Shown piece after piece: positions 33,819 to 46,355 of a stretch of 64,000 nt of DNA. Source of the DNA: Monilinia fructicola. Taxonomy: Eukaryota > Ascomycota > Leotiomycetes > Helotiales > Sclerotiniaceae. The stretch's first letter is position 1; each line of letters opens with the position of its first letter. The translations under genes and the position numbers were made by a program. The notes under the pieces are model-generated. The model did not search any database and had not been told where the DNA came from. It saw only the letters and a list, made by a program, of their open reading frames with translations. The DNA is taken from positions 811,501 through 875,500 of the forward strand of contig VICG01000006.1 in NCBI GenBank assembly GCA_008692225.1. Direction: 5' to 3'.

Positions 33819-35936
33819 ATGTTTGTTTCAAATAGCCTAGATGCCCTAATCGTTGGAGCTGGGTTTGCGTGAGTATTGTTTGCCCAGTAAAATTAAGCTT
33901 GTCGCTGACAGTCTTTGCATAGTGGATTATATCAACTACACTCCCTTAGAAAACTTGGCTACAGCTGTAAAATTGTAGAAGAAGCTGGTGGGATGGGTGG
34001 GGTTTGGTATTGGAACAATTACCCCGGTGCTCGAGTTGATACACACGTTCCCATCTATGAATTTGGCTTCGATAATCTCCCCAAGGATTTCATATGGACA
34101 GAGCGTTTTCCGGGGAGATCAGATCTTCTAAGATATTTCGATTATCTTGACAAGAAACTAGATTTGAGCAAAGATGTTGTATTCAATACTAAACTTATAA
34201 GGGCCGAGTTCGATACCAATACCAGTCGCTGGAATGCCACTACGAGCACTGGATATACTTGCAACTGCAAGTTTCTTATACTCTGTACTGGAGCTCTCAC
34301 GAAACACTTTATCCCAGACTTCAAGGGCATTGATTTGTACAAAGGAACAATTCATCATACTGGTATATACTTATCAGCTCTCGCAATAGAAGTCTTACTA
34401 ACTTAATCAGGACGCTGGCCTCAAGAAGGTGTCCCCACAGCTGGTAAGAAGGTTGCAGTAATTGGAACTGGGGCTTCAGGAATCCAGGCAAGGCTTTCTC
34501 ATACACCTGCAAAATTTACAAAAGCTAAAAGCTTCTCCAGACTATTCAGGAAATAGGGCCTGTAGTCTCCCATCTCACTGTCTTCCAAAGAACACCCAAT
34601 ATCTGTCTCCCAATGCGGCAACGCATATTAACCGAGAGCGAACAAACCATTTCAAAAGCTGACGGGACTTATGATGAGATCTACAAGACTCGACCCAAAA
34701 CTTTCGCAGGTTTTGATTATGAATTCATTAACCGTAATTGTATCGAAGACACTCCCGAAAAGAGACGAGAAGTATTCGAGAAACTTTGGGCTGAGGGTGG
34801 GTTTCGCCCTTGGCTTGGTGCTTATGTAGATATTGTCTTTAATAAGGAGTCTAATGATGAGGCTTACAATTTCTGGGCTGAGAAATGTAGAGAGAGGATT
34901 ACTGATCCGAAGAAGAAAGATCTTTTGGCTCCGTTGCTGGAAAATCAGATCCATACTTTCGGAACTAAGCGTCCATCACTCGAACAAAACTTCTACGAAG
35001 TGTGTAATCAGGAAAATGTGGATATTATTGATATCCTCGAAACCCCCATCGAGACGTTCACAGAAAGGGGAATACGAATGACAAATGGCAAGGAGTACCA
35101 ATTTGACATTATCGTGCTGGCGACTGGCTATGACGCGCTTACGGGGACATTTACGGGAATCGATATTGTGGGAACGGATGGAAGAACTATTGCTGAGAAG
35201 GTATGTTTCTGTTGCATTATTTTTGTTTTCGTGTTGTGATTATGAGGGTAGTTGAACGTGGAATTTGGAATATGAATTGCAACATAATACTAACATTTGC
35301 ATTCTAATAATAGTGGAAGGATGGTATTGAGACGTACCTTGGAATGACGATGGCTAATTTCCCCAATCTATTCATGACATATGGCCCTCAAGGTACCTCT
35401 TCCCTCCCTCTGTCACCCCCCCCTCCAATACTCGCCCAAATTCTTGCAAAGACTAACCTCATCCTTCTTCATAGCTCCCACAGCATTTGCCAATGGCACC
35501 GTGATGGCCGAAGGTGTATATTTTTATGCTCTTTGGTTTCATATTCTCACAATAATAACCTGCAACTAATTCCCTTCTAGTTCAAGGCTCTTTCATAACC
35601 CGTATCATCCACGATCTTTCCACTCAGTCACCCCCTATCTCCACCATCGAGCCCCTCCCATCTTCCGAAGCAACTTGGCACGCCAAAATCACTGAACTTG
35701 CATCCCCCTCTCTGTTCCTTAACACAAAAGGCTGGTATATCAACTCCAATATCCCTGGGAAGCATGTAGAAATGTCTATCTATCTTGGCGGCGTTCCGAA
35801 GTTTATTGAAGAGTTGGAAAAGTCGTTGGAAGGGGACAGGGGGGCATGGGTTTTCGATAAGTATTCGAAGCGTGATGAGGGAGAGGAGAAACTGGGAACG
35901 GTGCGAGAGGCCCTAGCGGAAACCGGGGACGACTAA
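33819..35936 (+). CDS. Baeyer-Villiger type flavin monooxygenase
   Basis: Seven exons (33819-33868, 33923-34362, 34411-34487, 34541-35200, 35314-35392, 35475-35513, 35581-35936) join in frame to 566 aa. The N-terminal FAD Rossmann motif is LDALIVGAGFAGLYQL. GGMGGVWYWNNYPGARVD is the class B signature. YKGTIHHTGRWP matches the Baeyer-Villiger fingerprint (F/Y)xGxxxHxxxWP. GTGASGIQTIQEIGP is the NADPH Rossmann motif, and LATGYDALTGTF lies in the C-terminal third. The enzyme should insert one oxygen atom next to a ketone using NADPH and O2, giving an ester or lactone. The third intron (34488-34540) is GC-AG with a CAG|GCAAGG donor, and exon 6 is only 39 nt. A regulator gene and an MFS transporter gene lie downstream on the other strand, a layout common in small catabolic or metabolite clusters. 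The substrate is unknown. Confidence 0.92.
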
Positions 35937-37340
35937 ATCTATGAGGTGGCGTGTAGGGTAAGAAGATGAGGTAGAAGATAATGTATGGATGGGCGGGTAG
36001 ATGGTGTGAGAATCTACTCGGAGGTTTTCGGTCGAATTTCTTCGTATCTCCAATTCTCATCCCAGTGAATCAATCTATTCCTCTTGCCCCAATTGCATTA
36101 TTGAAGAGTGAAAGTGAATCAAGAAAAAGGTCCACGGGTAGCTTTACTGTACCAAAATTATATTTACACCATTTCCCATCCCAATTCCACATCTGCGCAA
36201 CCCCCCTAGCCATTTATATCACCCATATGTATCTCCTCTCTTTTCACCGCCACAATAACACCAAACACCCACGCAGGACATCAACCAAGCCTTCTATAAA
36301 GACGATATATCCATACACTACCTTACCTAGTCATGATGGCCCGAAATTTTTCGAACGCCTCTACCGGAACCAGGTCAAACGACTTCTGTCAAACGCCATC
36401 CTAATGAATCTCTAGCTCAGCCGATCATCATCTAACCATCATAAGGTACAGCTGAGATGCACAGCAAAAGGTGAACACTGCAGGCTTCGAAGGTATGACG
36501 AGTAAACGTCAACGTAAGAGACAAACAAGTACGAGTAGCTTCGGGGGTATCCAGCTGCCGGCCCACGCCGGACGAAGCGAGGTGGATTCAATTAATTATT
36601 GTATTCTAGTCACGTATCAAAGTTCATTGGTATTAGGTAGAGTGAAGAGACTGAACTTGGGAACTATGGATTGAGATACATGGTGATATGTACATCCAGG
36701 ATATAGGTTTGGTGGAATCATGGTGGAAACGAGTATTTGGGTCTAGAGAAGGAGTAGTAGCTGTAGAGGGGAATAGTTAGTTGATTGGAGGTTAGTTTCT
36801 CTCTCCCTCTCCCTCTCTCTCTTCGTATATATATTCAAAGCTAATATCAACCTACGAATGTGTTTGTGAAAAGGGAATCGACTGAATGAAGCAAGAGGGG
36901 AGGCAAAAGGAGCCATGGAAGAGTGGCTGCACAAGAAAAAAACGATGGTTTAATCTGATAGGGAGAACATTTTCCAGCTTCATTCATTCCTTGTATTGTG
37001 ATCATAGGCTTAGAGAATAAAGGGTAGATTGATTATTGATGCTTTTCTATTCCGAATATTCATCAACACTACTCGAGTAGGCTCCACCTCATCCTCTTCA
37101 GATCTATATACCTACACTAATTAATACACCCAAGCCTGGTCTCGATGACCCGTTCATGGTAGCCCACCCCCCAAAAGTATAACCAGCCACAAAAACTCCT
37201 ACGCTCGAATCAAAAACTTCCATCGCATGCCAGGCTTCTGTTTCCGCTCTAGCCTTAATTATTCATATCCACTTTGCCAAACCCCAGCAGAATCCGCTCC
37301 ATAGTATTCAAGAGACACCAGGCAACCAAGCTGAGAACAA
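35937..37340. other. Convergent spacer between monooxygenase and regulator genes
   Basis: Contains a CTCTCC-type pyrimidine run at about 36797-36825. The open frame at 35981-36415 shows no family features. Confidence 0.55.
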
Positions 37341-40300
37341 TCACGAAAACCATTCATCCCCAAACCCTGCCGGGCCATTAACACCCCCTCCACTTCCCGC
37401 ACCAACATTATCATCCCCAGAATTTGAGTTAGGATTATGGTAAAACGAATTTCCTGCTCCGCCACCCAGATCACCACTTAGATTGTGACCATGACCAACA
37501 CCACCACCCATCCAATTCTCAAAGCCCGCCGCCATACTCGCCTGATCCCTCAACCACCAGTCCTGGCTTTGGACTAGTTGTTCCATACCCCCAAATATCG
37601 TGCTTGGACTAACTTGTCTATTTCTATTAATCAAAGGGCTGTCGTTCCTAGTAGAAGCGGCGTTTGGGATATTTGGACTAAAGGTTTGAGCTGGGTTGGT
37701 ATAGATAGCATGGGAAGAAGGATATGCAGAGACCGGTGTCATATGAAGAGGGTTCGATGCTGATATTCCGCTAGTGTTGGGGGTATAGGAATTAGGATCT
37801 GAATGATCGAGTCGTTGCGAGACGATAGTTTGGAGTCCAGTTAGTGGGGCTTGGGTTGACATGTCATTCATTATATTGTTTATGGGTGGGATTGCAGAGT
37901 CGGTGGCATAATTATATAAACTCTGCGGTAATTGGCTTTGGCTGCTTGCAAGTGGCTGGGGATTCGAAGATGCCTGAAAGTTGGCAGGTGATGATGTCGA
38001 TGATGGTGTAGTTACTATCACTTCGGCTTTTGGTGAAGGAACATCTGCTGTGCTGAAGTATCCGAACCGGGAATCTGTACGAGATAATACGGTCGAAGCT
38101 TCTGGGGGAAGCTCAATGCCCCATTTTCTACCTAATGCACTGAGAATGCTCAATGTTCTACGTGCACAGAGCCAATCCTCGGCGATCTCTTCAAGATGCT
38201 TCACTCCATGAATTATGTCCCTCCTCGAATTTTTTTCTTCAAGATTAAGGAGGTGGATTGTACAAGCAGAGTGAACAATGTAAACTGCGATGTTACAGAT
38301 TTGACGAAGTCCGTACACCCGTTTGTATAGTCGCATGAGCTTGCTAATTGAACCAGCAGCTTGCGTACAAATTTTTCGTGGAGATACATGGTTTGGTAAC
38401 GGCGAATTATTTGGATTGTACTTGAGAAATGGTCGGAATAGGTGGATATATAGAAGGTGAAAGAACATGCTATATGATATCAGTATGGAACGAAAGGTTG
38501 GAAATACTACATACTGCATGAGGAGAACATTCGGTAGGGATCCTTCCTTCGGCTCGAACTCCTTTGGTAAATCTCTTTTCCATTCTTCCATTCTTGTTTG
38601 TATTTCGCTCAGCCTCCTTAGCTCCTGAGATCTTCCAATACCCCTTTCCACATGCTGTGGATTGTAGAAAGATGTGAGAATTAAACTACTAACCTCACAG
38701 AGAACCGAGATCTGTAAAGCTACAGCCCTTGTCCTTGATGGCTGAGAAGGTACTGGGCCAATTCCATTATCTGTATAAGGCGACCAACAATGGGAGTCTT
38801 CTTCCGGGAATACATCATATTTGGGGACTGTGATTTCGTTAACCGGCAGTTGTGGTAGTCTGCCCATGTAATTCGAGAAGCATTTATCGAATAGGAAGCA
38901 CCCCCAGAACGTGACTCTTCGAACATCAATCTCTTTTTCGTCGATGGGGCTATCCTTTGGATTGGCCGATTTGTTCTTTTTGATTCCAGAATCCAGGTTA
39001 AGACCCATATCTTGAGCCATCCGAAATGCCATCCCAGAATAGACCCATCCTTTTGATTCACGGCCTTGCCCACACTCCCGAACAGACACCAAGCTCTTTC
39101 ATGTTAGCGATTTGGCTCCATGGGTGAAAGATGCACAACTCACCAAAGTGCTTGTATGGTAGTCAATCGGGGCTTTTCATACTCATCATTTTCCACAATC
39201 AATCGTTTACACTCAGCGAAGAATGCGTCACCTTTCTGAAAACAGACATTATTCAGTGCCTCAGATGAAAACTGCATATACTGAGAGTGTAGACTTACCG
39301 TAGTGGGATCAGAAGGATCAGCACAAGCTTTGGGGGAATTTGTAAAATGGCATCCCAAGGCCAGCATAGCATTAACCTGAACATGTAAGAACGTGATCGT
39401 AGGTTTGAGAATAAGAATCGTACTGACCAGTAACGATGAGCAGTACATTGTCCTTTTTGGATCCCCAGGGGGTTTGCCGCGTAAAAAGTCTTCATAGAAG
39501 AGTTCCTTTGATAGCGTTGTAAAGAATGGATAATGCCATATGAAATACAGATTAATCAAATGAACGATGACCTCCGTATCTTGGGTAACATTTGTCCAGC
39601 TCGTTAGAGGTTCGCCCTGTTGTGTCGTTTCTAACGTATTCTCCTCATCAATATCCGTAGGATCGAGGTATATCAAGTTCGAAGTACCACCTAAAAATCT
39701 CACCGAGCCATTTTCCAGTCTCAATTCACCCATCTTCCCTGATAATTGATTCTCGAATGTTGGTAAATTGTTGGTTGCATATGCCATATCATCATCCATA
39801 TCATCATACTCGTCCTCGAGTCCTTGCTCTTCTTTCAAAATCCCATCAGCTACATCATCCAAGGACTCGCACGTCCGAATTTTGCGTACCAGGTTTGGTA
39901 CATCATCCTCTGCGGCATTCAAAATAGCTTGTATTAACGTTTGTAAGGTGGAATTGCGAGTTTTAAGACTATCGATCTTTTCTTTATAGACGCCCTTCCT
40001 TCGGTGATCAGACAAAGGGTCGTAGACACATTCTGTGATTCAACATCAGTTCGGGAACTCAACTAGGCTTGAGTTTCCAATTGGCCATGCGCATTGCGAT
40101 TGCAATACATGCAGAAAACAAAAACGAAAACAAAAAATTCATGGCAACATACCAGTCCCATATACGCTTGAGCAAGCTGCACAACTCGGTGTATTCCCAT
40201 CACATTTGCTCTTGCGCTTGCGGCACGCCACGCAAGCAGTGCTCACACATCTCCTCTTAATCGCAGCAGCATCTCTACTATTCCTCGACTTTTTCCTTGA

Positions 40301-40417
40301 GGCCGGACTCTCTCTATCAGTTGTCGCATTATTCTCATGATTTGGTTTGATTTTGATATCAGTTAATGATGATGACGACCCTCCATACATGTCCCCCGCA
40401 TCCCGTACGTCAGCCAT
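37341..40417 (-). CDS. NirA-like Zn2Cys6 transcription factor
   Basis: Six exons (40417-40153, 40032-39428, 39376-39299, 39235-39144, 39093-38515, 38469-37341) join in frame to 915 aa. The zinc cluster CVACRKRKSKCDGNTPSCAAC gives five Cys in exon 1; the sixth (VYGTEC) comes from exon 2, so intron 1 splits the DNA-binding domain. The linker VYDPLSDHRRKGVYKEKID and the coiled-coil-like NSTLQTLIQAIL follow. The fungal-specific transcription factor domain includes NAMLALGCHFTNSP and GMAFRMAQDMGL, then HMFFHLLYIHLFRPFL. The C-terminal 250 residues are Ser/Pro/Asn/Gly-rich. This layout resembles Aspergillus NirA, but many related paralogues exist and a nitrate role is not implied. Introns 2, 3 and 5 (51, 63 and 45 nt) are multiples of three without stops. 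It may regulate the neighbouring monooxygenase or transporter; that is inference. Confidence 0.88.
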
Positions 40418-42957
40418 CCGGCGGAAGAGAGGGGCGCGACCTCAGCTTATGCCTTGATGTTATCCGGTATTGACTATGTTGATAGGGGTTGATACGGTGT
40501 ACAATGATGCGGTGTGATACCCTACGGATCCCAGCCGGTGGTAGACAAGGCTTATCGTGTTTTACAGTCGCGATTCCAGCGAATCTCCCTCTACCTGGGA
40601 ATTGTGAGGAGGAGTTCTACACTAACCCTTTTAAAGCGGTAAGCAGGTATAATGTGCAACCAATCTGCTATGGTAAGCAAGGGTGTCTTTCTATCTCTAC
40701 CTTTCTGCCGCTCTTTATGTCAAAGTCGCAGGCGTAAATATACTCGGGTCCTTAAAGTTTTGGCTCTGCGTTCCATGAATTCTGCCTGCGTTCACGGATT
40801 TGGTACAAGAAGAAAGGGAATTCTCCTTCGAGTTGATTTCCAAGAGGTTGAGGTAGTGATCCTTTCTAGATATGGAGACGATTCCATATGTGTTTCTGTT
40901 CAGCGCAATGCCTAAGCAATGAAAAGGGATGTTGCTACCATTAATCTATTTATTGAGCGATATCGATGAGGGAGACTTCTGGATTTGAGTTTCCGGCGCG
41001 GGGGATTGTAATGAATTTGATTGGTTAAATCAAATAATCAAACGTCTTTTGATCCGGCTTCGAGTAGAACAACTTTTTCAACCTCGTCTCCAACATACTG
41101 GGTATCGATACCAAACATCTCTGACCCTCGAAGTTATATAAATCATTCGATTTTCTACTCGACTCTCATTGTACGTTACTTTTTCATCATCATTAATAAT
41201 TTCGGCGATAAATAATATAAGACTCCGAATTGATGAAATCGATGTTGCTATTTAATGTACGTACTATCCTCCTTACCGCCATAGCTTTCCTTTGCGGGGA
41301 CATCATTCTCTCATAGACTCATCAAATCCTTCCTTTTCTATATGCGCCGTGATGCCTGCACTCTCTATCACTTATTACTGCCGCTACTGCGTGTCAGGCT
41401 GTCAGCAACGTTATTTGCTTCATTCCCATTTGTGCTGACGGTCACTTCATCCCTTCACCCTTTCACGTGTCTAACCTTGCTCACCCACGAATCCCTTGCA
41501 GTTACGAGCCTCTTCTTTTCTTCAGTCTTCTTTTCTTCAAAGATCGGCGAGTGCAGGCATTTGGAACCATGGATGATAGCCTGTTGAACACCATTGAGCT
41601 TCATTTCTAGCTATGTAAGCTTCGAGACCCCTTTACCAAGAGACGCCTAGATACTAAAGCAGAGCTGACGATATCATCATGTCATCACATGTCTTCGAGA
41701 TTTTCTTAACCTCAGCCCAGAAATTTCATTCAGGCGTCATCGCCAATCGGTATAAATGTTATGAAGAAGCGCTGTGCCGCATCCTCACCTAGTAGGATCT
41801 CACAATCAGTCAGGCCTGGCACGCAATCAGCTTAGGGGTGAAGATATCGGGTTCGGGTTCGGGTAGTTCAGACGGTTCCTCGTCAACCTTAAACCTCTAT
41901 TGCCTCATGAAGAATTCGGGATCATGATCCTTCGTGAACACATCAGGCCAAAACAACTTCAAATATTTCCGGGCAAGTAGTCTCATTGATCAACGGATAG
42001 TGCCAGTATTCAAGATCCGTTTTATCATCGTTTATTCGTCAAATAATCCTCTCTTCCGCAGCCGGGGACCGTCTGTCGATATTCAAAGTTGGAAGGAAGG
42101 TGTGAGATTCTTGGCGAGCCCAAACATTTCCTTGTCGAAGCCGGTCTTCGACCTTGAAAGATATGATTCTCATCGCTCAAGTTGATGCGTTGTTAATGAA
42201 TTATCGCATATGCTCACACTGCTGCGGAAACTAGTGAATAATTCATAAACTGATGAGAAATGAGACACCGTAGTGGATAACATCTTGCTGCGAATAGCCA
42301 CGGAGTTGCCAAGGTTTGATCCTTTACCGGAACGCCAGCTAGGGGATATTCCTTGTCTCCTGCTGACACGGAATCAGCCCGCGGGTCATTCTACTATGGA
42401 GAAACCTTCTGCACGTTAAAGCACTGGCGCAATCTCCCCAAAGTTTGGAATGCTGTTTAGTCAACAGTGTGCCAAATCAAAGCGCCTGCTGAGCCAAGGT
42501 TAGCTACCACTTTTTCTTCGCAGCCCACAAACGATTTGTTGTACCGATGGCAGATTCTTCACGGCGATAGAGATCTGACTAGAAGCTAGCTGGATGGATT
42601 TCTCGTGAAAGTGATGACCGATCCAGAGATATAACTATTCTTCATACTCAGTGCGGTTAGGGTTGATGGCAAAGATACTCAGATTCCTAGGTATTTAGTT
42701 ATCAGAACACTGTGGGAATTCAAGACGGAGTCATGCAAAATTATTTTCAATTCAAAGATCGTCGTGTTACCATTTCTATATTCATTATACTGCAAAAGGG
42801 GGTATTTTACGCCATTTGACCTTGAGAACTACACAGAAACTCCAAAAATGGCTATTCATAGGTTTTCGTCCAAACTCATACGCTCCCGTTAGCGTACGAG
42901 AACCCAAAAACCAGAAAAAACTTTTCTACCCGTCAATCGCATATCTCCGCATTAATC
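40418..42957. other. Gene-poor spacer between regulator and transporter
   Basis: About 2.5 kb between two minus-strand genes. A short GGGTTC repeat lies at about 41847-41865. Frames such as 40652-40915 and 41934-42185 have no recognisable features. Confidence 0.55.
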
Positions 42958-45194
42958 TTATCCAGCTGCGAATGTACTCCTCGTGCGAAGTTTTTCACCG
43001 TACATCCACAACAATATAGGAGCAGGCCATCCCAATCCAATCGCAACAAACCCAAGCAAACTATTCCCCCAGCCATAATCCAATGCTGCATACATGTACG
43101 GTGCGAACAATGGAAATCCGAAACCTGCCAAACTTCTCATCACGGTGGCTGCACCTATAGCACTTGCGGCATATTTGGTGTAGGCATCGACAATATACGT
43201 TTGAATACACTGAAAGCCGGTGATGGTCCCTGCTGCAAAAATTGCTGCTCCAATATTTGGAACAATCCAATGAGTCTTGGCTTGAGCAGACCACCCATAC
43301 CAAAAGAGACCGACTGGCACGAGCAAAGCGCCAGGAATCATTAGAGGGACTCGAAATTCGGGCTTTCCAATTCCATTGTTACGTGCTCTTAAAGCTCGAT
43401 AAATTCGATCTTGGCATGGAGCACCTATAAAAGATTGCCGGTCAATAATTGCTCATCAAGGAAAGACCTTCACAGTATATGAAGAGTTGAACTTGTGTTG
43501 GGGAAGGAAAGAGGGTGTATATGAGGAAAAAGAAAAGTTGCTTACATATCTGCGTGCCCAGGAAAAATCCAATGCCCAAACCTGCGAGATCGGGAAGTCA
43601 GCAATTGTCAATGAAGAAAAGGCGTCATGGGAAATCAGGGAAGACGAGGGCTTAAAGCTGTATTGGGGGGTCAAAGTGTCCTGCAGGAGGCGACAGAAAA
43701 GTGCAGTTTGAGATGAGTGGACAAAAGAAGCATACTGATATAATTCAACCCTCCAATTCCAATACTTTCGTTATATGGGCCTTCCCATAGCCCAGGAAAT
43801 GTGGAGAGTACCAGGTACATCAAACCATATAAAAACGACATATAGAGTGCCAAAACTTGGATAATCACTTGAGTGCCTTCAGGAGGTTAGCCATATACGA
43901 AAACAACGCTGCACTTGGGTACATACCTAGTAGTTTAAATGGTCGCGTCAAGGAAATCCTGAGAGTTGTCGCGATACTTCGGTCAGGTATATCCCATTCA
44001 GTATGATATTTTTGATTCCCAGTCTCTTTAATGAGCTTCTGCTTTTTCCGTTCTAGTAGTACAGGTGCGAATGTTTCTTGAAGGAAAAATAACCCTGTCA
44101 TTTGGATGAAGGCATCTGCTATAGTCGTGGCATAAAAAACCCATCGCCATGTTGTATTTTCGGCTATTCTCATGATTGGAAATTTAGTGATTGCCTATCA
44201 AAGAAGGGTTTGGATGCAGATGAGGAATTGAGACAGGATCAAGTGTAAAGGACTGCACTAACCTATGAATCCTCCGGCAATTGGTCCTATGGCTGGTCCA
44301 AGTAGAGGAGCCAGTGAATATACAGAGACTGCTTTACCGCGCTGTTCAGCTGCGAATAAATCACTCAGAACCCCACCCCCAAGAGCGAAAGGTGCGGAAC
44401 CACCTAGGCCAGCCATAAATCTGAAAACAATCAATTGTTCTTTGGTTTGCGCCAAAGCACATCCAAGGTTGAAAAACAAGTATACAAGGTTGCTAATTCG
44501 TAATATAATGACTCGTCCAAACATTTCACTCAGGGGACCGAGAAATAATGGGCCTGATTGAGTGTCAGTATCTGCCTGGAAGCAGTGAGATGAAATTTAC
44601 TCGATTCTTACCTACTGCATAAGCCAGGACGAAGATCGATAACACTAAACTCTGCTCTATGGAATTCACAATATGTAATTCTGAACTTATCGAAGCTAAA
44701 GCTGGTGCCACCATACTTGAGCTGACTGGCGATATAAAAGTAAAACTGCTCACTACCAATGTGGCAGCCCATTTCCGTCCAATTTTCCAATTCTTAGGGT
44801 TCTCTGGATCATCCGGTCCCTCCCAAGTAACCAAGTTGGGATCCCTCACACTTCTAGAGCTTTTTTGAGTCTTTTCACGCTCTAATTTTGGTGAAGCTTC
44901 AACATCCCTCTCAACTTCAACTCCATCTATGACTTCTGGTGATAGGCTCGCATCATCATAAGTGTCTGTATCTTCATCATTCTCATCGTGTTCGTCTTTC
45001 TCTTGCTTTTCGGCCACAATGGATTCAACTTCAGTATCTTGATCTGTTGTTTCTTGTGATGTACCAGGGTGTCCGGTGTAATATGAGGTATCGTCGAGGT
45101 GATTTCCAGATAAGCATGGATGTAGACCAGGTGATGGATCAGGCCTTGATGCGCCTGACTTCCAAGTCTCTTGCCTTGATAATGAATTGGTCAT
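42958..45194 (-). CDS. MFS transporter, DHA1 drug:H+ antiporter type
   Basis: Six exons (45194-44612, 44553-44263, 44163-43927, 43876-43736, 43581-43546, 43424-42958) join in frame to 584 aa. The first 130 residues are a cytosolic acidic, Ser/Thr-rich tail. WEGPDDPENPKNW is the typical pre-TM1 motif of fungal DHA1 carriers. About 12 hydrophobic segments follow, with PLSEMFGRVIILRIS as the loop-2 signature and RFMAGLGGSAPFALGGGVL and LLGPAIGPIAGGFI (motif C) as TM4-TM5 landmarks. ENTTWRWVFYATTIADAF is also characteristic. It should export small molecules by proton exchange at the plasma membrane; the substrate is unknown. Exon 5 is only 36 nt. Its position near a monooxygenase and a regulator suggests product export or self-protection, by inference only. 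Confidence 0.9.
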
Positions 45195-45221
45195 GATGAG
45201 GCAAGTTGCTCTCTTAATACT

Positions 45222-45246
45222 GTTGTTGTTGTTGTTGTTGTTGTTG
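45222..45246 (+). repeat. TTG trinucleotide microsatellite
   Basis: About eight perfect TTG units in the presumed MFS 5' leader. Confidence 0.85.
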
Positions 45247-46311
45247 ACACAACTGTTTTATGATACTCCGGTATTATGTTGTGGCAAGAACCAACTGAAA
45301 ATTTGAAATAGAAAAGATTTTATGATCCAACCCAAAACGTAGAAAAATGGTTGCAATGGTAAGGAAGAAAAGGGCACAGGATGAAACTTTGAAAAAGCAA
45401 GGAATACAAGCTCATGAGAACATGAGAACGAGCTTGATTCTCATGAGAAGTCGATGAGACAATAATGAAGGAAGAGACTCTTAATATAGAGAAAAACTTA
45501 TCTACCTGTTCACCTCTCTCGTCCCCGCTTCCAACATATTAATGAAGATTGGGGACATGCAATGTAATAGGACGGATGGATATAAGAAGATGCCGGTTGA
45601 CCGTCCCACCAGCCAAAAAAGCACCTTCATCTGGCGGGTCTGGCAACCATCTGGCCAGGTTAACTGCCAAGACGGATATCGGCACAGCCGACAAAAGAAG
45701 ACGGTCAATCGATTGATATAGAAAGCCCTAGTCATGTGATCTTTGAGAACAAAGTATCTTATAGTAGAACTTTTACTTGTATAAGAACTCAGCGACCAAT
45801 AGAACTAACAGAGGCCATGTATGGGTTATGCAATCGTAACGAGCATGCGTAGCGACTAGAAAAAATTGATGCTGGACCAGGGGTGAGGGCGGGGGTTAGC
45901 ATTGCTGAGCCCACCTGCAGTACACTCCGTCGATGCTACTGTACTCCGTACTGTACAGTAGGTAGCACGGAAATTATTTTGGCGGTCTGTTCAAAGTCGT
46001 CTGAAAAAGCTTATCTCATCGCTCGTCGCTCGCTTATCCCGTCCTATCATTGTCGCTTGTTCAGAGTACCTAGGTAGGCAGGTAGGTAGGTAGGTACAGT
46101 ACACGATGATACTGGGTAGAGAGTTATACGCAGCCAAGTTGAGTTGGTGAACGGCTCGAAGCATATCTCCATGAAGGCTGAGACGCTCTTGAGCCTTACG
46201 TCGTTACCCTGCGACCCCTTTGCCTGAGAGATCTCAAATAGGCAGTGCGAACAACAATGATGTTTACTTGGTCAAGAAAACTCAAACCCTTTAGAGTCTT
46301 AGACGTCGTGA

Positions 46312-46355
46312 TACTTGGCTTTGTTTTGGGGTGAATGCCGGGCCATAAATTATCC
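46312..46355 (+). mobile_element. Possible single terminus related to the 8689 MITE
   Basis: TA followed by CTTGGCTTTGTTTTGGGG and AATGCCG matches the left terminus at 8687-8726 (TA, CTTGCTGTTGTTTTGGG, ATGCCG) with small indels. I could not find the matching inverted end downstream, so this may be a broken or very diverged copy. Confidence 0.4.

Noticed and set aside
35981..36415. 144-codon plus-strand frame after the monooxygenase
   Set aside because: No recognisable features, no good context, and it lies in a convergent 3' spacer.
45318..45350. AACCCAAAACG similar to the inner part of the MITE right end
   Set aside because: Only an 11-base exact match, no inverted partner in the required position; could be chance.
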